The notes under the pieces were generated by a model that was not told where the DNA came from, made no database searches, and saw nothing but the letters and a program-made list of their open reading frames with translations. From JBKEDC01 sp047974225 (GTDB lineage: Bacteria > Bacteroidota > Bacteroidia > Bacteroidales > Prolixibacteraceae): 5,342 bases of DNA. Positions within the stretch are counted from its first letter, which is position 1. The number at the start of each line of letters is the position of its first letter. This document shows positions 5,273-5,342 of this stretch, piece by piece. Location: positions 1 through 5,342 of the forward strand of contig JBKECD010000110.1 of assembly GCA_047974225.1 (NCBI GenBank), given 5' to 3'. The translations under genes were made by a program, and so were the position numbers.

Positions 5273-5301
5273 TATTACTGGAGGGTGTTCCCAAAGTAAT
5301 A
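5273..5301 (+). terminator. Candidate terminator after the CRISPR array
   Basis: Directly after the last repeat, TATTACT (5273-5279) pairs with AGTAATA (5295-5301), and an inner GGG (5283-5285), TGTT loop, CCC (5290-5292) continues the stem past a small internal loop. An AT-rich stretch (TTTATAAATTT) follows, but not a run of pure T. It is a plausible 3' end for the pre-crRNA. The remaining bases, 5302-5342, show no repeat, gene or other site. Confidence 0.4.
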
Positions 5302-5342
5302 TTTATAAATTTCATCCTTTCAATTTGCAACAGAACCCCTTC

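Noticed and set aside
5024..5299. Open frame of 91 residues with repeated VVSALDFEGRYN units
   Set aside because: The repeat-spacer unit is 66 bases, a multiple of three, and the repeat has no stop in this frame, so the array reads as a repetitive ORF. It is CRISPR DNA, not a gene.
5302..5342. Further degenerate repeat after the last spacer unit
   Set aside because: A tenth repeat would begin near 5303, but the bases there show no resemblance to the repeat.

Overview
This window carries a compact type VI-B CRISPR-Cas (RNA-targeting) locus, very probably from a member of the Bacteroidota. The organism call rests on three things: the effector is of the Cas13b kind, a family known mainly from Bacteroidota; the gene starts have A-rich leaders with no clear Shine-Dalgarno sequence; and the promoter-like boxes fit the Bacteroidota -7 consensus TAnnTTTG. 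The genus cannot be fixed from the sequence.

Layout, all on the + strand. Positions 1-124 hold the last 40 codons of an unidentified gene. Two small unrecognised genes follow closely (148-597, 149 aa; 612-812, 66 aa). A 270-base gap (813-1082) has no convincing gene but holds a promoter-like box at 871-878 and a hairpin at 885-906, where a transcript from that box would begin. Two small genes then lead into the effector: a 54-residue single-pass membrane protein (1083-1247) and a 58-residue, very acidic Gln/Glu-rich protein built on a 14-residue tandem repeat (1267-1443). A second TAnnTTTG box (1456-1463) lies between them and cas13b (1502-4603, 1033 aa), which has one HEPN RxxxxH motif near each end. 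A 106-base leader with two inverted repeats and a third TAnnTTTG box separates cas13b from a CRISPR array (4710-5272) of nine identical 36-base repeats and eight spacers (29 or 30 bases). A hairpin follows the last repeat, and the final 41 bases show nothing further.

How it works together: the array is read in the same direction as cas13b. Its repeat has the GTTG...CAAC ends and central stem-loop expected of VI-B, where the mature guide is spacer followed by repeat. Cas13b would process the transcript and, on pairing with a complementary RNA, activate its two-HEPN ribonuclease. No cas1 or cas2 and no recognisable csx27 or csx28 lies in the window. The two small upstream genes are the most interesting unknowns: they sit where an accessory gene might be, but resemble neither known accessory in size or sequence. 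A link to the CRISPR system is inference from position only.
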